NCBI GenBank assembly: GCA_902805845.1
Contig: CADCUI010000040.1
Location: 1 to 35,946 of the forward strand
Origin: an uncultured Nocardioidaceae bacterium
Lineage (GTDB): Bacteria > Actinomycetota > Actinomycetes > Propionibacteriales > Nocardioidaceae
Direction: 5' to 3'
DNA: 35,946 nucleotides
Shown: in pieces, positions 6,981 to 17,459 of the stretch
Layout of the letters: every line of letters starts with the position of its first letter
Numbering within the stretch: position 1 is the first letter of the stretch
The notes under the pieces: model-generated
What the model was told of the DNA's origin: nothing
The model's database searches: none
The model's input: only the letters and a program-made list of their open reading frames with translations
Made by a program: the position numbers and the translations under genes

Positions 6981-8279
6981 ATGACGCGGACCACCGCTGA
7001 TGAGCGGCAGGCCGACGTCATCGTCGTCGGGGCAGGTCCGGCCGGCTCCAGCACCGCCTTCCACCTCGCCCAGGCCGGTGCCGACGTGCTGCTGCTCGAG
7101 AAGAGCGCCTTCCCCCGGGACAAGGTCTGTGGTGACGGGCTCACTCCCCGTGCGGTCAAGCAGCTGGTCGGCATGGGGTTCGACCTCGACGAGCCCGGCT
7201 GGCAGAAGAACGTCGGCCTGCGGATCGTCGGTGCCGGGCACCGGCTCGAGCTGCCGTGGCCCGACCTCACGTCGTTCCCGCCGTACGGCGCCGTCCGCAC
7301 CCGCCTCGACCTGGACGAGCTGCTGGCCAGGCACGCGCAGAAGACCGGGGCGCGGCTCCAGGAGCGCACCTCGGTCACCGGTCCGGTGGTCGACGAGCGC
7401 ACCGGACGCGTGGCGGGCGTCACCGCGAAGCCGGTGGACGACCGCGGCCGTCGCACCGGTGACGACGTGACCTACCGGGCGCCGATGGTGGTCGCCTGCG
7501 ACGGCGTGTCCGCGCGGCTGGCCCTCGCGCTCGGGCTCGAGCGCCGCGAGAACCGGCCGATGGCCGTCGGGATCCGGGCCTACTACACGACCCCGCGCAG
7601 CAACGACCCCTGGATGGAGTCGTGGCTGGAGCTGTGGGACGGCACGCCCGGCAGCAGCAACCTCCTGCCCGGCTACGGCTGGATCTTCGGTGTCGGCGAC
7701 GGCACCGCCAACGTCGGGCTCGGCATCCTCAACAGCTCCGCTGCCTTCAAGTCGGTCGACTACAAGCGGATCCTCCGCAGCTGGCTGGCGAACACACCGC
7801 CCGAGTGGGGCTTCACCGAGGAGAACCGCATCGGCGCCATCGGCTCCGCAGCGCTCCCGATGGGGTTCAACCGCAAGCCGCACTACACTCGCGGACTGCT
7901 GCTGGTCGGCGACGCGGGCGGCATGGTCAACCCGTTCAACGGCGAGGGCATCGACTACGCGCTCGAGTCCGGCGAGCTGGCCGCCCGCACCATGCTGCAG
8001 GCGCTGGCCCGGCCGGAGGGCCCGGCGCGCGAGCGGGTGCTCGAGGGCTACGCCTCGGCGTTGGCAGCGGCGTACGGCGGCTACTTCACGCTCGGCCGGG
8101 GCTTCGCCAGGCTCATCGGCAACCCGACGTTCATGAAGCAGGCGACGCGCTACGGCCTCCCCCGAGAGGCGCTGATGCGGTTCATGCTCAAGCTGATGGC
8201 CAACCTGACCGACCCCCGGGACGGTGATGCGGGTGACCGGATCGTCAACGCATTGAGCAGACTGGCACCCGAGGCATGA
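6981..8279 (+). CDS. menJ: geranylgeranyl-reductase-family flavoprotein, probable menaquinone reductase
   Basis: This FAD-dependent reductase of 432 residues probably saturates one or more isoprene units of the menaquinone tail, like mycobacterial MenJ (Rv0561c). The FAD-binding Rossmann motif is VIVVGAGPAGSSTAFHLAQA near the N-terminus, followed by DKVCGDGLTPRAV. The middle has PGYGWIFGVGDGTANVGLGI and the C-terminal part has GDAGGMVNPFNGEGIDYALE, all characteristic of the family. I chose ATG 6981. A GTG at 6939 is open and in frame but adds a basic, unconserved stretch. Only weak purine-rich sequence (AAGGAAG near 6959) lies upstream. It heads the nuo operon 61 bases before nuoA, with no promoter evident between them. 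A lipid geranylgeranyl reductase role is the main alternative. Confidence 0.85.
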   Translation: MTRTTADERQADVIVVGAGPAGSSTAFHLAQAGADVLLLEKSAFPRDKVCGDGLTPRAVKQLVGMGFDLDEPGWQKNVGLRIVGAGHRLELPWPDLTSFPPYGAVRTRLDLDELLARHAQKTGARLQERTSVTGPVVDERTGRVAGVTAKPVDDRGRRTGDDVTYRAPMVVACDGVSARLALALGLERRENRPMAVGIRAYYTTPRSNDPWMESWLELWDGTPGSSNLLPGYGWIFGVGDGTANVGLGILNSSAAFKSVDYKRILRSWLANTPPEWGFTEENRIGAIGSAALPMGFNRKPHYTRGLLLVGDAGGMVNPFNGEGIDYALESGELAARTMLQALARPEGPARERVLEGYASALAAAYGGYFTLGRGFARLIGNPTFMKQATRYGLPREALMRFMLKLMANLTDPRDGDAGDRIVNALSRLAPEA

Positions 8280-8340
8280 CCCGTCGACCGTCCACCGTCA
8301 CGTCCACGACCGCGAACCACCAGGAAGGAGGCCAGGGCTG

Positions 8341-8700
8341 ATGGAGCTGTACACGCCCGTCGTCGCGCTGGCTGTGCTCGCCGCGGGCTTCGCGGTGTTC
8401 TCGATCGTGATGAGCGTGCTCACCGGGCCCAGGCGCTACAACCGGGCCAAGCTCGACTCCTACGAGTGCGGGATCGAGCCGACCCCGCAGCCGATGGGCG
8501 GCGGTCGCTTCCCGGTCAAGTACTTCATCACGGCCATGCTCTTCATCATCTTCGACATCGAGATCGTGTTCCTGTTCCCGTGGGCGGTCGCCTTTGACTC
8601 CATGGGGCTGTTCGGGCTGATCGAGATGGTCGTCTTCATCGCCACGCTCTTCGTGGTGTACGCGTACGTCTGGCGCCGCGGCGGACTGGAGTGGGACTGA
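8341..8700 (+). CDS. nuoA: NADH-quinone oxidoreductase subunit A
   Basis: NuoA is a small membrane subunit of Complex I at the junction of the membrane arm and the quinone site. The product has 119 residues with three membrane helices: one at the N-terminus (about 5-28), then after the conserved loop two near 60-80 and 88-108. The loop [23 protein letters not shown] is the family signature; its Cys sits in the switching loop beside the quinone channel. [13 protein letters not shown] is also conserved. AAGGAGG at 8325-8331 gives a strong ribosome binding site 9 bases before ATG. The last base of the stop is the first base of the nuoB ATG. Confidence 0.97.
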   Translation: MELYTPVVALAVLAAGFAVFSIVMSVLTGPRRYNRAKLDSYECGIEPTPQPMGGGRFPVKYFITAMLFIIFDIEIVFLFPWAVAFDSMGLFGLIEMVVFIATLFVVYAYVWRRGGLEWD

Positions 8701-9254
8701 TGGGCCTTGAAGAGAAGCTCCCCAGCGGAGTGCTGCTGACCACCGTCGAGGGGGTCGCGGGCTACATGCGCAAGGCGTCGTTCTGGCCCGCGACGTTCGG
8801 TCTCGCCTGCTGCGCCATCGAGATGATGACCTCCGGCGGGCCGCGCTACGACCTGTCGCGCTTCGGCATGGAGGTCTTCCGGGCCTCGCCGCGGCAGGCC
8901 GACCTCATGATCGTCGCCGGGCGGGTGAGCCAGAAGATGGCGCCGGTGCTCCGCCAGATCTACGACCAGATGGCAGAGCCCAAGTGGGTGCTCTCCATGG
9001 GCGTGTGCGCCTCGTCGGGCGGGATGTTCAACAACTACGCGATCGTGCAGGGCGTGGACCACATCGTGCCGGTGGACATCTACCTCCCCGGCTGCCCGCC
9101 CCGGCCCGAGATGCTGATCGACGCCATCCTCAAGCTGCACGACCAGGTGAAGAACGGCAAGCTCGGCGTCAACCGCGAGCGGCAGGTCCTGGAGCTCGAG
9201 ACCGAGGCGCTCAACGCGCTGCCGACCTCGGAGATGAAGGGCATGCTCCGGTGA
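8700..9254 (+). CDS. nuoB: NADH-quinone oxidoreductase subunit B
   Basis: NuoB binds the terminal [4Fe-4S] cluster N2 that hands electrons to menaquinone. The product is 184 residues. The four ligands are visible: the adjacent pair Cys37-Cys38 in LACCAIEMM, Cys103 in [10 protein letters not shown], and Cys132 in [19 protein letters not shown] and [16 protein letters not shown] are further family motifs. The chosen ATG overlaps the nuoA stop by one base (TGATG), which removes three extra residues that an upstream GTG would give. This is the complete version; a shorter paralogue begins at 35250. It belongs to the peripheral-arm Q-module with NuoC, NuoD and NuoI. Confidence 0.97.
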   Translation: MGLEEKLPSGVLLTTVEGVAGYMRKASFWPATFGLACCAIEMMTSGGPRYDLSRFGMEVFRASPRQADLMIVAGRVSQKMAPVLRQIYDQMAEPKWVLSMGVCASSGGMFNNYAIVQGVDHIVPVDIYLPGCPPRPEMLIDAILKLHDQVKNGKLGVNRERQVLELETEALNALPTSEMKGMLR

Positions 9255-10060
9255 CCAGCGGGCCGACCGGCTCCCCCGGAGGGACGGGACCCACCGAACG
9301 CGGCAGCGGCAGCGGCCCGGCCGGCACCACCGACAGCAGCACGTCGGGGATGCCGGAGGACGCCACCCCCGGCAGCACGCTGCCCGCGGCTCCGGGCGCC
9401 CGCTACCACGAGGCCGTCGACACGCGCACCGGCATGTTCGGGACCCGTGGCAGTGGCGACACCACCGGCTACGGCGGACTGGTGCAGCCGGTCACGATGC
9501 CGCCGCCGAGCGAGCCGCCGTACGGCGGGTGGTTCGACGAGGTGGCCCAGGCGCTGTCCTCCGGGCTGGCGGAGATGGGGCTGCCCGACACGGTGGAGCA
9601 GGTCGTCGTCGACCGCGGCGAGATCACGTTCTTCATCCGGCGTGCGGGGCTGCTGGAGACGGCCCGTCTGCTGCGCGACGGCGAGGCGCTGCGCTTCGAG
9701 ATGTGCCTCGGCGTCAGCGGCGTGCACTTTCCCGGCGAGAAGGGCCGTGAGCTCCACGCGGTCTACCACCTGCTCTCGATGACCCACAACCGCCGGATCC
9801 GGCTCGAGGTGGCCTGCCCCGAGGGCGACCCGCACATCCCCTCGGTCGTGTCGGTGTACCCGACCAACGACTGGCACGAGCGCGAGACCTACGACTTCTT
9901 CGGCATCGTGTTCGACGGCCACCCTGCGCTGACCCGCATCCAGATGCCGGACGACTGGCCCGGCCACCCCCAGCGCAAGGACTACCCGCTGGGCGGCATC
10001 CCGGTGGAGTACAAGGGCGCCACCATCCCGCCACCGGACGACCGGAGGTCCTACAACTGA
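9251..10060 (+). CDS. nuoC: NADH-quinone oxidoreductase subunit C
   Basis: This is the 30-kDa subunit of the Complex I peripheral arm, 269 residues and separate from NuoD (fused in E. coli). The folded part starts near residue 88 ([14 protein letters not shown]). It ends with the 30-kDa signature [20 protein letters not shown], then [18 protein letters not shown], which contacts NuoD. The first 87 or so residues are low-complexity and rich in Gly, Ser, Thr and Pro, probably disordered. The GTG start overlaps the nuoB stop (GTGA). A later start is possible and would trim the extension, but the coupling and the uninterrupted frame favour 9251. A short open frame follows before nuoD. Confidence 0.95.
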   Translation: MTSGPTGSPGGTGPTERGSGSGPAGTTDSSTSGMPEDATPGSTLPAAPGARYHEAVDTRTGMFGTRGSGDTTGYGGLVQPVTMPPPSEPPYGGWFDEVAQALSSGLAEMGLPDTVEQVVVDRGEITFFIRRAGLLETARLLRDGEALRFEMCLGVSGVHFPGEKGRELHAVYHLLSMTHNRRIRLEVACPEGDPHIPSVVSVYPTNDWHERETYDFFGIVFDGHPALTRIQMPDDWPGHPQRKDYPLGGIPVEYKGATIPPPDDRRSYN

Positions 10061-10116
10061 TGACCACCCCACAACGCTGCTCGCTGCGCTCACACCGCTG
10101 CGGGGGCCCCGCATGA
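10060..10116 (+). other. 18-codon open frame bridging nuoC and nuoD
   Basis: In the 52-base gap between nuoC and nuoD there is an 18-codon frame, [18 protein letters not shown]. Its ATG overlaps the nuoC stop (TGATG) and its TGA overlaps the nuoD start (ATGA). No ribosome binding site is obvious in front of nuoD. This frame could therefore carry ribosomes from nuoC to nuoD rather than make a functional peptide. It may also be chance. Confidence 0.25.
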
Positions 10117-11468
10117 GCACCGCACACGACGCCACGCACGACCCCTACGGCGCCTCCGAGTCCGAGACCACGAGCGGTCGGGTGTTCACCGTCACCGGGC
10201 AGGACTGGGACACCGTCACGTCCGGCGTTGCCGACGAGGCCGAGGACCGGATCGTCGTCAACATGGGCCCGCAGCACCCCTCGACCCACGGTGTGCTGCG
10301 GCTGATCCTCGAGCTCGAGGGCGAGACCATCACCGAGGCGAGGTGCGGCATCGGCTACCTCCACACCGGCATCGAGAAGAACATGGAGTACCGCTCCTGG
10401 GTGCAGGGCGTCACCTTCTGCACCCGGATGGACTACCTCTCGCCGTTCTACAACGAGCAGACGTACTCGATGGGCGTCGAGAGGCTGCTCGGCATCGAGG
10501 ACCAGGTCCCCGAGAAGGCCCACGTCATGCGGGTCCTGCTCATGGAGATCAACCGCATCTCCTCCCACCTGGTCGCGATCGCCACCGGCGGCATGGAGAT
10601 CGGCGCGCTCACCGTGATGACGATCGGCTTCCGCGAGCGGGAGATGTGCCTGGACCTCTTCGAGCTGATCACCGGCCTGCGGATGAACCACGGCTTCATC
10701 CGGCCCGGCGGCGTCGCCCAGCGGATGCCGCCCGGCGCCCTCGACCAGATCCGTGACTTCATCGCGCTCATGAAGAAGCGACTCCCGGAGTACGCCGCGC
10801 TGTGCAACGCCAACCCGATCTTCAAGGGCCGGCTCGTCGACGTCGGCTACCTCGACCTGGCCGGCTGCATGGCACTGGGGATCACCGGCCCGGTGCTGCG
10901 GTCGACCGGCTACCCGTGGGACCTGCGGAAGACCCAGCCCTACAGCGGCTACGAGGACTACGAGTTCGACGTCGTCACCTGGGACACCTGCGACGCCTAC
11001 GGCCGCTTCCGCATCCGGCTGGAGGAGATGTACCAGTCGCTGCGGATCATCGAGCAGTGCGCCGACCGCCTGGAGGGGCTCCAGGGCGCTCCGATCATGG
11101 TCGAGGACAAGAAGATCGCCTGGCCCTCGCAGCTCGCGGTGGGCGCCGACGGGATGGGCAACAGCCTCGACCACATCAAGCACATCATGGGCGAGTCCAT
11201 GGAGGCACTGATCCACCACTTCAAGCTGGTCACGGAGGGCTTCCGCGTCCCGGCGGGGCAGGCCTACGTGCCCGTCGAGTCGCCGCGCGGCGAGCTGGGT
11301 GCCCACGTGGTCTCCGACGGCGGCACCCGGCCCTACCGGGCACACTTCCGCGACCCGTCCTTCACGAACCTGCAGGCGACCTCGGTGATGACCGAGGGCG
11401 GCATGGTCTCCGACGTCGTCGTCGCCATCGCCTCGCTCGATCCGGTGATGGGAGGCGTCGACAGGTGA
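10113..11468 (+). CDS. nuoD: NADH-quinone oxidoreductase subunit D
   Basis: This 49-kDa subunit forms the quinone-binding pocket with NuoB. The product is 451 residues and homologous to the large subunit of [NiFe] hydrogenases, without the nickel ligands. Signatures include [20 protein letters not shown], whose His/Gly loop lines the quinone site, then [31 protein letters not shown], and the C-terminal [16 protein letters not shown] followed by DPVMGGVDR. About 45 unconserved residues precede the conserved core. The ATG is chosen because it overlaps the bridging 18-codon frame and because the core is complete. The stop overlaps the nuoE GTG. Confidence 0.97.
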   Translation: MSTAHDATHDPYGASESETTSGRVFTVTGQDWDTVTSGVADEAEDRIVVNMGPQHPSTHGVLRLILELEGETITEARCGIGYLHTGIEKNMEYRSWVQGVTFCTRMDYLSPFYNEQTYSMGVERLLGIEDQVPEKAHVMRVLLMEINRISSHLVAIATGGMEIGALTVMTIGFREREMCLDLFELITGLRMNHGFIRPGGVAQRMPPGALDQIRDFIALMKKRLPEYAALCNANPIFKGRLVDVGYLDLAGCMALGITGPVLRSTGYPWDLRKTQPYSGYEDYEFDVVTWDTCDAYGRFRIRLEEMYQSLRIIEQCADRLEGLQGAPIMVEDKKIAWPSQLAVGADGMGNSLDHIKHIMGESMEALIHHFKLVTEGFRVPAGQAYVPVESPRGELGAHVVSDGGTRPYRAHFRDPSFTNLQATSVMTEGGMVSDVVVAIASLDPVMGGVDR

Positions 11469-12238
11469 CCACCACCGAGCCGAGCGGCGTGCGGCGCGGG
11501 CTGGACGCCCAGACGCTGGAGGAGCTGCGTCAGATCGGCGCCCGCTACCCCCAGGCCCGCTCCGGGCTGCTGCCGATGCTGCACCTGGTGCAGAGCGTGG
11601 AGGGCCAGGTGACCGCCGAGGGCATCGAGGCGTGTGCCCAGATCCTCGGCATCAGCGCAGCGGAGGTGGCCGGAGTGGCCACCTTCTACACGATGTACAA
11701 GCGCCGTCCGGTCGGCGACTACTACGTCGGCGTCTGCACCAACACCCTCTGCGCGGTGATGGGCGGGGACGCGATCGTCGAGCGGCTCGAGGAGCACCTC
11801 GGCATCGGCAACGACGAGACGACCCCCGACGACGGCACCGGCCGGACGATCACCCTCGAGCACGTCGAGTGCAACGCCGCCTGCGACTACGCACCGGTGG
11901 TGATGGTCAACTGGGAGTTCATGGACAACATGGATCCCGCGTCGGCGACCCGGCTCGTCGACGACCTCCGGGCCGGCGCAGAGGTGCGCTCCACGCGGGG
12001 TCCTCGCATCTGCACCTGGCGGGAGGCCGAGCGGGTGCTCGCCGGCTTCAACGACGGGTTGGCCGACGAGGGCCCGGCCGCCGGCCCGGCGACCCTTGTC
12101 GGGCTGCGGACCGCGCGGGCCAACGGCTGGCGGGCGCCGGAGGCCAGCACGAGCTCCGACGACGCCGACAACGAGGCGGACCCGGCGGGCGACAAGCAAG
12201 ACTCGAACGACGGCAACGACAGCAGGGGTGGGAAGTGA
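11465..12238 (+). CDS. nuoE: NADH-quinone oxidoreductase subunit E
   Basis: NuoE is the 24-kDa thioredoxin-like subunit of the NADH-oxidising module and carries the [2Fe-2S] cluster N1a. The product is 257 residues from a GTG that overlaps the nuoD stop. The cluster ligands are Cys91 and Cys96 in VCTNTLC, and Cys136 and Cys140 in ECNAACD. An N-terminal helical region ([18 protein letters not shown]) and [15 protein letters not shown] are typical. Beyond about residue 195 there is a tail of some 60 residues ending in an acidic, Asp/Asn-rich stretch, longer than the usual family length near 170-200. It is adjacent to nuoF, its partner. Confidence 0.96.
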   Translation: MTTTEPSGVRRGLDAQTLEELRQIGARYPQARSGLLPMLHLVQSVEGQVTAEGIEACAQILGISAAEVAGVATFYTMYKRRPVGDYYVGVCTNTLCAVMGGDAIVERLEEHLGIGNDETTPDDGTGRTITLEHVECNAACDYAPVVMVNWEFMDNMDPASATRLVDDLRAGAEVRSTRGPRICTWREAERVLAGFNDGLADEGPAAGPATLVGLRTARANGWRAPEASTSSDDADNEADPAGDKQDSNDGNDSRGGK

Positions 12239-13545
12239 CGGACATGCTGACGCCGGTCCTCTCGGACAACTGGGACGCGGACCGGGCGTGGACACTGCCC
12301 TCGTACGAGCGCGGGGGCGGCTACCGGGGGGTGCGCAAGGCGCTCAGGATGCAGCCCGACGAGGTCGTCCAGCTCGTGAAGGACTCCGGCCTCCGGGGCC
12401 GCGGCGGGGCCGGCTTCCCCACCGGCATGAAGTGGGGCTTCATCCCGCAGGACAACCCCAAGCCGAAGTACCTCGTGGTCAACGCCGACGAGTCCGAGCC
12501 GGGCACGTGCAAGGACATCCCGTTGATGCTGGCCAGCCCGCACACCCTGGTCGAGGGCGTCATCATCTCGTCGTACGCGATCAGGGCGAACACCGCCTTC
12601 ATCTACGTGCGCGGTGAGGTCCTCCACGTGGTCCGCCGGCTGCAGGCGGCGGTGGCCGAGGCGTACGCCGCCGGCTACCTCGGCAAGAACATCGAGGGCT
12701 CGGGCTACGACCTCGACCTGGTCGTGCACGTGGGGGCCGGCGCCTACATCTGCGGCGAGGAGACCGCCCTCCTCGACTCCCTCGAGGGCCGGCGGGGCCA
12801 GCCGCGGCTGCGGCCGCCGTTCCCCGCGGTCGCGGGGCTCTACGCGTCGCCGACGGTGATCAACAACGTCGAGTCGATCGCCTCCGTGCCGTCCATCGTG
12901 GCCAACGGAGCCGAGTGGTTCTCCTCCATGGGCACCGAGCGCAGCAAGGGCATGACGCTGTACTCGATCTCGGGCCACGTGAAGCGTCCCGGCCAGTTCG
13001 AGGCGCCGCTGGGCATCACCCTGCGTCAGCTGCTCGACCTGGCAGGCGGCGTCCGGGAGGGCCACCAGCTGAAGTTCTGGACGCCCGGCGGGTCGTCGAC
13101 GCCGCTGCTGACCGCCGAGCACCTCGACGTCCCCCTGGACTACGAGGCGATCGGCAAGGCGGGCTCGATGCTCGGCACGAAGGCCCTGCAGATCTTCGAC
13201 GAGACCACGTGCGTGGTGCGTGCGGTGCTGCGCTGGACGGAGTTCTACAAGCACGAGTCGTGCGGCAAGTGCACACCGTGCCGCGAGGGCACCTGGTGGA
13301 TGGTGCAGGTGCTGGCACGGCTCGAGCGCGGCCAGGGGAGCGAGACCGACCTCGAGCAGCTCCTCGACCAGTGCGACAACATCCTGGGCCGCTCCTTCTG
13401 CGCACTCGGGGACGGAGCCACCAGCCCGATCACCTCGTCGATCGAGTACTTCCGCGACGAGTACCTCGACCACCTCCGGCAGGGCGGCTGTCCGTTCGAC
13501 CCGGCCGCCTCGACGTTGTTCGCCACCGTAGGAGCAGACGCATGA
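12235..13545 (+). CDS. nuoF: NADH-quinone oxidoreductase subunit F
   Basis: NuoF is the 51-kDa NADH-oxidising subunit that binds FMN and the [4Fe-4S] cluster N3. The product is 436 residues. The FMN/NADH-binding glycine loops are GRGGAGFPTG (residues 55-64) and GAGAYICGEETALLDSLEG (from about 167). Cluster ligands are Cys343, Cys346 and Cys349 in ESCGKCTPCREGT, plus Cys389 in RSFCALGDGA. I chose the GTG at 12235, which overlaps the nuoE stop as at several other junctions in this operon; an ATG three codons later (12244) is equally possible. The stop overlaps the nuoG ATG. Confidence 0.97.
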   Translation: MTDMLTPVLSDNWDADRAWTLPSYERGGGYRGVRKALRMQPDEVVQLVKDSGLRGRGGAGFPTGMKWGFIPQDNPKPKYLVVNADESEPGTCKDIPLMLASPHTLVEGVIISSYAIRANTAFIYVRGEVLHVVRRLQAAVAEAYAAGYLGKNIEGSGYDLDLVVHVGAGAYICGEETALLDSLEGRRGQPRLRPPFPAVAGLYASPTVINNVESIASVPSIVANGAEWFSSMGTERSKGMTLYSISGHVKRPGQFEAPLGITLRQLLDLAGGVREGHQLKFWTPGGSSTPLLTAEHLDVPLDYEAIGKAGSMLGTKALQIFDETTCVVRAVLRWTEFYKHESCGKCTPCREGTWWMVQVLARLERGQGSETDLEQLLDQCDNILGRSFCALGDGATSPITSSIEYFRDEYLDHLRQGGCPFDPAASTLFATVGADA

Positions 13546-16118
13546 CGGCCGTGGCCTCGACCACCTCGACCGACGGCAAGGGCGTGGAGCGCACCGACCT
13601 GGTGTCGCTGACGATCGACGGGATCGACGTGAGCGTGCCCAAGGGGACGCTCGTGATCCGGGCCGCCGAGCAGATCGGGGTCCAGATCCCCCGGTTCTGC
13701 GACCACCCGTTGCTCGCGCCCGTGGGCGCCTGCCGCCAGTGCCTGGTGGAGATCGCCATGCCCGGCCCGGACGGGGAGCTCAAGACGATGATGGGTCCGC
13801 CCGGTCGGGTCAAGCCCCAGGCGTCCTGCACCATGCCGGTGTCGGAGGGCATGCAGGTCAAGACGCAGATCTCGTCCCCGGTCGCCGACAAGGCCCAGCA
13901 CGGCGTCATGGAGCAGCTGCTCATCAACCACCCGCTCGACTGCCCGGTCTGCGACAAGGGCGGCGAGTGCCCGCTGCAGAACCAGGCCATGACGAACGGC
14001 CGGGGGGAGACCCGGTTCACCGAGGTGAAGCGGACCTTCCCCAAGCCGATCAACATCTCCGCCCAGGTGCTCCTGGACCGCGAGCGCTGCGTGCTGTGCG
14101 CGCGGTGCACCCGGTTCTCCGAGCAGATCGCGGGGGACCCCTTCATCGCACTCGTCGAGCGGGGCGCCCTGCAGCAGGTGGGCATCTACGAGAAGGAGCC
14201 CTACCGCTCCAACTTCGCCGGCAACGTGATCCAGATCTGCCCTGTCGGGGCCCTCACCTCGGCCGACTACCGGTTCCGGGCGCGGCCGTTCGACCTGGTC
14301 TCGACCCCGTCGGTCGCCGAGCACGACTCCTGCGGCTCGGCCATCCGTGTCGACCACCGGCGCGGCAAGCCCGTGCGCCGGCTGGCCGGGAACGACCCCG
14401 AGGTCAACGAGGAGTGGATCACCGACAAGGACCGCTTCGCCCTCCACTACGCCGGTCAGTCCGACCGGCTCACCCATCCCCTCGTGCGCGACGAGGAGAC
14501 CGGGGAGCTGCGGGGAGCGTCGTGGCCGGAGGCCTTCGCCCTCGCCGCCCGCGGGCTGCAGGCAGCCGGCACCGCCGGGGTGCTGACCGGGGGACGGCTG
14601 ACGCGCGAGGACGCCTACGCCTACGCGAAGTTCGCCCGGGTCTGCCTGGGCACGAACGACATCGACTTCCGGTCCCGGCCGCACTCGGCGGAGGAGGCAC
14701 AGTTCCTCGCCGCCCGCGTGGCCGGGCGCCCGATGGACGTCACGTTCGGCGCGCTGGAGAAGGCGACCGCCATCGTGCTGCTCGGGCTCGAGCCGGAGGA
14801 GGAGGCCGGAGCGCTGTTCCTGCGACTGCGCAAGGCCAGCCGGGCCAGCAAGGGCCGCCCGCGGATCTTCGCGGTCGCCCCGTTCACCAGCCGTGGGCTG
14901 GGCAAGATGAAGGCGACCGTCGTCCGGACCGCTCCAGGAGCGGAGCCGGCCGCGATCGAGGCGCTCGCACACGACGGTGAGCTCGCGCTCGACGGCGGTG
15001 GGGTCATCCTCGTCGGCGAGCGGCTCGCCACGGTGCCCGGTGCGCTGTCGGCCGTGGCGGTGCTCGCCTCGCAGACCGGCGCCAAGCTCGCCTGGGTGCC
15101 GCGTCGGGCAGGCGACCGGGGTGCCCTGGACGCGGGCTGCCTGGGTGGCGTCCTCCCCGGTGGAAGGCCGTCGGCCGACGCTGCCGCCCGGGTCGACGTC
15201 GGCGCGGTGTGGGGCATCGACGTCACCGACGCCCCGTGGCGCGACACCACCGGCATGCTCACCTCGGCGGCAGCCGGCCGCCTCGGCGCACTGGTCGTGG
15301 CCGGGGTCGACCTCGACGACCTCGACGACCCGGCCGGTGCCCGGGCAGCCGTGGAGGCGGCGGGGTTCGTGGTCAGCCTCGAGATCCGCGAGAGCGCGGT
15401 CACCCGGCGCGCGGACGTGGTCCTGCCGGTGGCGCCGCCGGCCGAGAAGTCCGGCAGCTTCATGACCTGGGAGGGCCGCGTCCGGCCGTTCCCGAAGGTC
15501 CTCACGGGCAGCAACGCGATCGCCGACGTGCGGGCGCTGGCCGGCATCGCCGACGAGCTGGGACGACCGCTCGGGTTCAAGACCCCTCAGGGCGCGGCGG
15601 CCGAGCTCGACGAGCTGGGGCGGTGGGACGGCGTGCGCGCCGCCGACCCGGCCGTGCCGCCGGCGTCGAGCGACGGACAGGGCGACACCGGGTCGACCGG
15701 CTCGACCGGTGCCACCGCCGACGGCGTGGGCACCCGCCACCGGATGCGGCTGACGACCTGGAAGACGATGGTCGGGGACGGCCCGATGCAGGACGGTGAC
15801 CCGGCGTACCATGCCAGCGGCCCGACTCCCACCGTGCTGCTCAGCGAAACCGCACTGGACGCGCTGGGTGTCGTGGTCGGGGAGCCGGTGCAGCTGTCGA
15901 CCGACCAGGGCTCGGCGGTGTTCCAGGTCGGCGTGGGTGACCTGGACGACGACGTGGTCTGGGCGCCGACCAGCAGCGGTGGCGTCAACCTGGGCCGGGA
16001 CCTGGGCGCCGGTGCCGGCTCCGAGGTGACCGTGTCGCGGGTCCAGGCGCCGGCCATGGCGGCATCGCCTGCATCGCCTGCATCGCCCGCAAGCACTGAG
16101 ACGACGGGAGCTTCGTGA
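13542..16118 (+). CDS. nuoG: NADH-quinone oxidoreductase subunit G
   Basis: NuoG is the largest peripheral subunit, 858 residues, and relays electrons through several iron-sulfur clusters. The N-terminal ferredoxin-like domain has [18 protein letters not shown] for the [2Fe-2S] cluster. The His-Cys3 cluster motif is [17 protein letters not shown], and the N4/N5-region ligands are CVLCARC and ICPVGALTS. Next, where many bacterial NuoG proteins carry four Cys for cluster N7, this protein reads [12 protein letters not shown] (257-268) and NEEWITDK, with only one, misplaced Cys. A molybdopterin-oxidoreductase-like domain follows (about 320-600). A low-complexity Gly/Ser/Thr linker occurs near 710-725, and the tail contains a short SPA repeat. 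The stop touches the nuoH start. Confidence 0.95.
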   Translation: MTAVASTTSTDGKGVERTDLVSLTIDGIDVSVPKGTLVIRAAEQIGVQIPRFCDHPLLAPVGACRQCLVEIAMPGPDGELKTMMGPPGRVKPQASCTMPVSEGMQVKTQISSPVADKAQHGVMEQLLINHPLDCPVCDKGGECPLQNQAMTNGRGETRFTEVKRTFPKPINISAQVLLDRERCVLCARCTRFSEQIAGDPFIALVERGALQQVGIYEKEPYRSNFAGNVIQICPVGALTSADYRFRARPFDLVSTPSVAEHDSCGSAIRVDHRRGKPVRRLAGNDPEVNEEWITDKDRFALHYAGQSDRLTHPLVRDEETGELRGASWPEAFALAARGLQAAGTAGVLTGGRLTREDAYAYAKFARVCLGTNDIDFRSRPHSAEEAQFLAARVAGRPMDVTFGALEKATAIVLLGLEPEEEAGALFLRLRKASRASKGRPRIFAVAPFTSRGLGKMKATVVRTAPGAEPAAIEALAHDGELALDGGGVILVGERLATVPGALSAVAVLASQTGAKLAWVPRRAGDRGALDAGCLGGVLPGGRPSADAAARVDVGAVWGIDVTDAPWRDTTGMLTSAAAGRLGALVVAGVDLDDLDDPAGARAAVEAAGFVVSLEIRESAVTRRADVVLPVAPPAEKSGSFMTWEGRVRPFPKVLTGSNAIADVRALAGIADELGRPLGFKTPQGAAAELDELGRWDGVRAADPAVPPASSDGQGDTGSTGSTGATADGVGTRHRMRLTTWKTMVGDGPMQDGDPAYHASGPTPTVLLSETALDALGVVVGEPVQLSTDQGSAVFQVGVGDLDDDVVWAPTSSGGVNLGRDLGAGAGSEVTVSRVQAPAMAASPASPASPASTETTGAS
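16062..16088 (+). repeat. three 9-bp tandem repeats at the nuoG 3' end
   Basis: GCATCGCCT, GCATCGCCT and GCATCGCCC lie in tandem and in frame, encoding the repeated ASP of the [12 protein letters not shown] tail of NuoG. The number of units could vary between strains by slippage without breaking the frame. Confidence 0.8.
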
Positions 16119-17458
16119 TGGTCGGGACAGAGCAGGTGCCCCTCGTGGTCTTCCGCGCCGACGACCTGAGCGCCTTCGGTGGTGATCCCCTGTGGGTCGT
16201 GATCCTCAAGGCCGTGCTGATCTTCCTGGTGCTGGTCCAGCTCACGCTCTTCAACATCTGGGCGGAGCGTCGCGTGGTCGCCCGGATGCAGCACCGGGTC
16301 GGCCCCAACGTGCACGGACCTTTCGGGCTCCTGCAGAGCCTCGCCGACGGGGTGAAGCTGGCGCTCAAGGAGGACATCACCCCCAAGGCGGCGGACAAGG
16401 TCGTCTTCGTCATCGCGCCCGTGCTCTCGGTCATCCCCGCCTTCGTGGCGTGGGCGGTCATCCCGCTGGGGCCGGACGACGTCCGCATCCCCTTCACCGA
16501 CATCACCACGCCCCTGCAGCTGACCGACATGCCGGTGGCGGTGCTGTTCGTGCTCGCCGCCGCGTCGGTCGGCATCTACGGCATCGTGCTCGGTGGCTGG
16601 TCGTCCGGCTCGACGTACTCGCTCCTCGGCGGGCTCCGCTCGTCGGCGCAGATGATCAGCTACGAGGTGGCCATGGGCCTCTCCCTGGTCGCGGTCTTCC
16701 TGTACGCCGGGTCGATGTCGACCTCCGAGATCGTCGACGCCCAGGCGGACATCTGGTACGGGCTGATCCTCCTGCCCTCCTTCGTGATCTTCATGATCTC
16801 GATGGTGGGGGAGACCAACCGTGCACCGTTCGACCTCCCCGAGGCGGAGGGCGAGCTGGTCGGCGGCTTCCACACCGAGTACTCCTCGCTGAAGTTCGCG
16901 CTGTTCTTCCTCGCCGAGTACGTCAACATGGCGACGGTCTCCGCGGTCGCGACGACGCTGTTCCTCGGCGGCTGGAGGGCACCATGGCCCCTCAGCCTCT
17001 GGGACGGGGCCAACGAGGGCTACTGGCCGTTCCTGTGGTTCATGGCCAAGGTCATGATCTTCATCTTTCTCTTCATCTGGCTGCGCGGCTCGCTTCCGCG
17101 GCTGCGCTACGACCAGTTCATGGCCTTCGGGTGGAAGCGGCTGATCCCCATCGCGCTGGCGTGGATCGTCGCCGTGGCCACCGTCCGCGCCATCACCCTC
17201 GACGGCGGCATCGACCGGGGCACCCTCCTGATCGCGATCGGCGTCATCGGCGTCGTCATGCTCGGGCTGCTCCTCATCGGCGGCTCCGACGAGGACGACC
17301 GGGAGGCGGCGGACCGGACCCAGGGCGAGCCGGCTGACGACTCGTTCGACGCCTTCGCCGGCGGCTACCCGGTGCCACCGATGCCGGACCAGTCACTGCA
17401 GAGCACGAGCCGGACAGTCCGGCCCGGACCCGAGACCGCTAGCCGCCAGGAGCGCTGA
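16118..17458 (+). CDS. nuoH: NADH-quinone oxidoreductase subunit H
   Basis: NuoH is the membrane subunit that anchors the peripheral arm and forms the entrance of the quinone channel. The product is 446 residues with eight predicted membrane helices over about residues 20-390. Signatures are [20 protein letters not shown] with [16 protein letters not shown], and [20 protein letters not shown] with FHTEYSS. The latter carries the Glu residues of the E-channel. Residues 391-446 are a hydrophilic, acidic then Pro-rich tail not needed for the core. ATG 16118 is 7 bases from GGGAG and overlaps the nuoG stop; a GTG one codon earlier is possible. Confidence 0.97.
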   Translation: MVGTEQVPLVVFRADDLSAFGGDPLWVVILKAVLIFLVLVQLTLFNIWAERRVVARMQHRVGPNVHGPFGLLQSLADGVKLALKEDITPKAADKVVFVIAPVLSVIPAFVAWAVIPLGPDDVRIPFTDITTPLQLTDMPVAVLFVLAAASVGIYGIVLGGWSSGSTYSLLGGLRSSAQMISYEVAMGLSLVAVFLYAGSMSTSEIVDAQADIWYGLILLPSFVIFMISMVGETNRAPFDLPEAEGELVGGFHTEYSSLKFALFFLAEYVNMATVSAVATTLFLGGWRAPWPLSLWDGANEGYWPFLWFMAKVMIFIFLFIWLRGSLPRLRYDQFMAFGWKRLIPIALAWIVAVATVRAITLDGGIDRGTLLIAIGVIGVVMLGLLLIGGSDEDDREAADRTQGEPADDSFDAFAGGYPVPPMPDQSLQSTSRTVRPGPETASRQER

Positions 17459-17459
17459 G

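Noticed and set aside
8280-8340. A separate promoter for nuoA in the gap after menJ
   Set aside because: No TANNNT box with a plausible partner is present in the 61 bases. They hold only a strong ribosome binding site, so cotranscription with menJ is more likely.
13245-15812. An 855-codon open frame on the minus strand, opposite nuoF and nuoG
   Set aside because: It is the GC-rich shadow of two certain genes. Its translation is dominated by Gly, Arg, Pro, Val and His, with no family motif, and both nuoF and nuoG have intact motifs on the other strand.
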